The notes under the pieces were generated by a model, which was given only the letters and a program-made list of their open reading frames with translations, ran no database searches and had not been told where the DNA came from. The position numbers and the translations under genes were made by a program. Positions 5,259 through 5,302 of a stretch of 5,302 nt of DNA are shown one piece after another. Every line of letters starts with the position of its first letter. The stretch's first letter is position 1. Source of the DNA: an uncultured Clostridia bacterium (GTDB lineage: Bacteria > Bacillota > Clostridia > Oscillospirales > Ruminococcaceae); NCBI GenBank assembly GCA_946563605.1, contig CAMNVW010000116.1:1-5302 (forward strand). Direction: 5' to 3'.

Positions 5259-5287
5259 AAAAGTTTTGTCAACTTTTTCAAAAGTTG
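5259..5287. repeat. Two interlocking palindromes (operator-like)
   Basis: CAACTTTT-TC-AAAAGTTG (5270-5287) is a perfect palindrome with 8-bp arms and a 2-bp centre. Its left arm is shared with a second palindrome, AAAAGTT-TTGTC-AACTTTT (5259-5277), so the sequence AAAAGTT/AACTTTT alternates three times. The cluster lies about 37 bp upstream of the -35 box of the small-gene promoter. It could be a repressor or activator site or part of a structure belonging to a gene off the right edge. TTGACA occurs twice here on the minus strand but neither copy has a -10 at proper spacing. Confidence 0.5.
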
Positions 5288-5302
5288 CGAGGTGCAGGAG
5301 CA

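Noticed and set aside
5250..5275. Two TTGACA boxes on the minus strand as promoter -35 elements
   Set aside because: No -10-like hexamer lies 16-18 bp downstream of either; the TATAAT at 5194-5199 is too far away and has its own -35.
1..5302. CRISPR arrays, tRNA or rRNA genes, insertion sequences, phage or defence genes
   Set aside because: No regularly spaced repeats, RNA-gene landmarks, transposase motifs or foreign-looking coding segments were seen; the window is a biosynthetic operon.

Overview
The window is a bacterial chromosomal segment carrying most of a de novo pyrimidine (UMP) biosynthesis operon on the minus strand. Read in the direction of transcription (high to low coordinates) the order is: a small membrane protein of unknown function, a long untranslated leader with a PyrR-type attenuator, pyrR, pyrC, pyrF, carA and the first 139 codons of carB, which runs off the left edge. 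Strong GGAGG-like ribosome sites, PyrR-type RNA attenuation, a class I dihydroorotase, a 'type 2' OMP decarboxylase and roughly balanced GC in genes with AT-rich spacers all point to the Bacillota, most likely a gut-type Clostridia (Oscillospirales/Ruminococcaceae-like). That assignment is inference; no marker gene is present.

Region by region: 1-417 carB start; 472-1584 carA; 1626-2549 pyrF; 2595-3884 pyrC (GTG start); 3939-4490 pyrR; 4491-4873 non-coding leader and promoter region; 4874-5137 small acidic-tailed membrane protein; 5138-5302 its promoter plus a cluster of interlocking palindromes. Gaps inside the operon are short (41-54 nt) and each gene has its own Shine-Dalgarno, so one mRNA is expected. 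The leader holds, in order, a good sigma-A-like promoter, a textbook PyrR-binding hairpin, a long structured spacer, and a strong intrinsic terminator just before pyrR. The expected logic is that UMP-bound PyrR stabilises the anti-antiterminator and transcription stops before pyrR when pyrimidines are plentiful.

How the genes work together: CarA/CarB make carbamoyl phosphate, PyrC closes carbamoyl aspartate to dihydroorotate, PyrF decarboxylates OMP to UMP, and PyrR senses UMP. pyrB (aspartate transcarbamylase) is absent from its usual place between pyrR and pyrC; pyrK, pyrD and pyrE are not in the window and may lie past carB.

The most striking observation is that the carA glutaminase domain looks catalytically dead. 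The nucleophile cysteine is Asp (GIDFGHQ instead of GICLGHQ), the catalytic histidine is Ile (QFIPEA instead of QxHPEA), and the oxyanion loop (normally NGPGDP) is rewritten, while the fold and the N-terminal CarB-contacting domain are well preserved. This predicts an ammonia-dependent carbamoyl phosphate synthetase, in parallel with the vertebrate mitochondrial enzyme CPS1, or a structural/regulatory small subunit. A second point of interest is a candidate short leader ORF that runs straight through the attenuator terminator.
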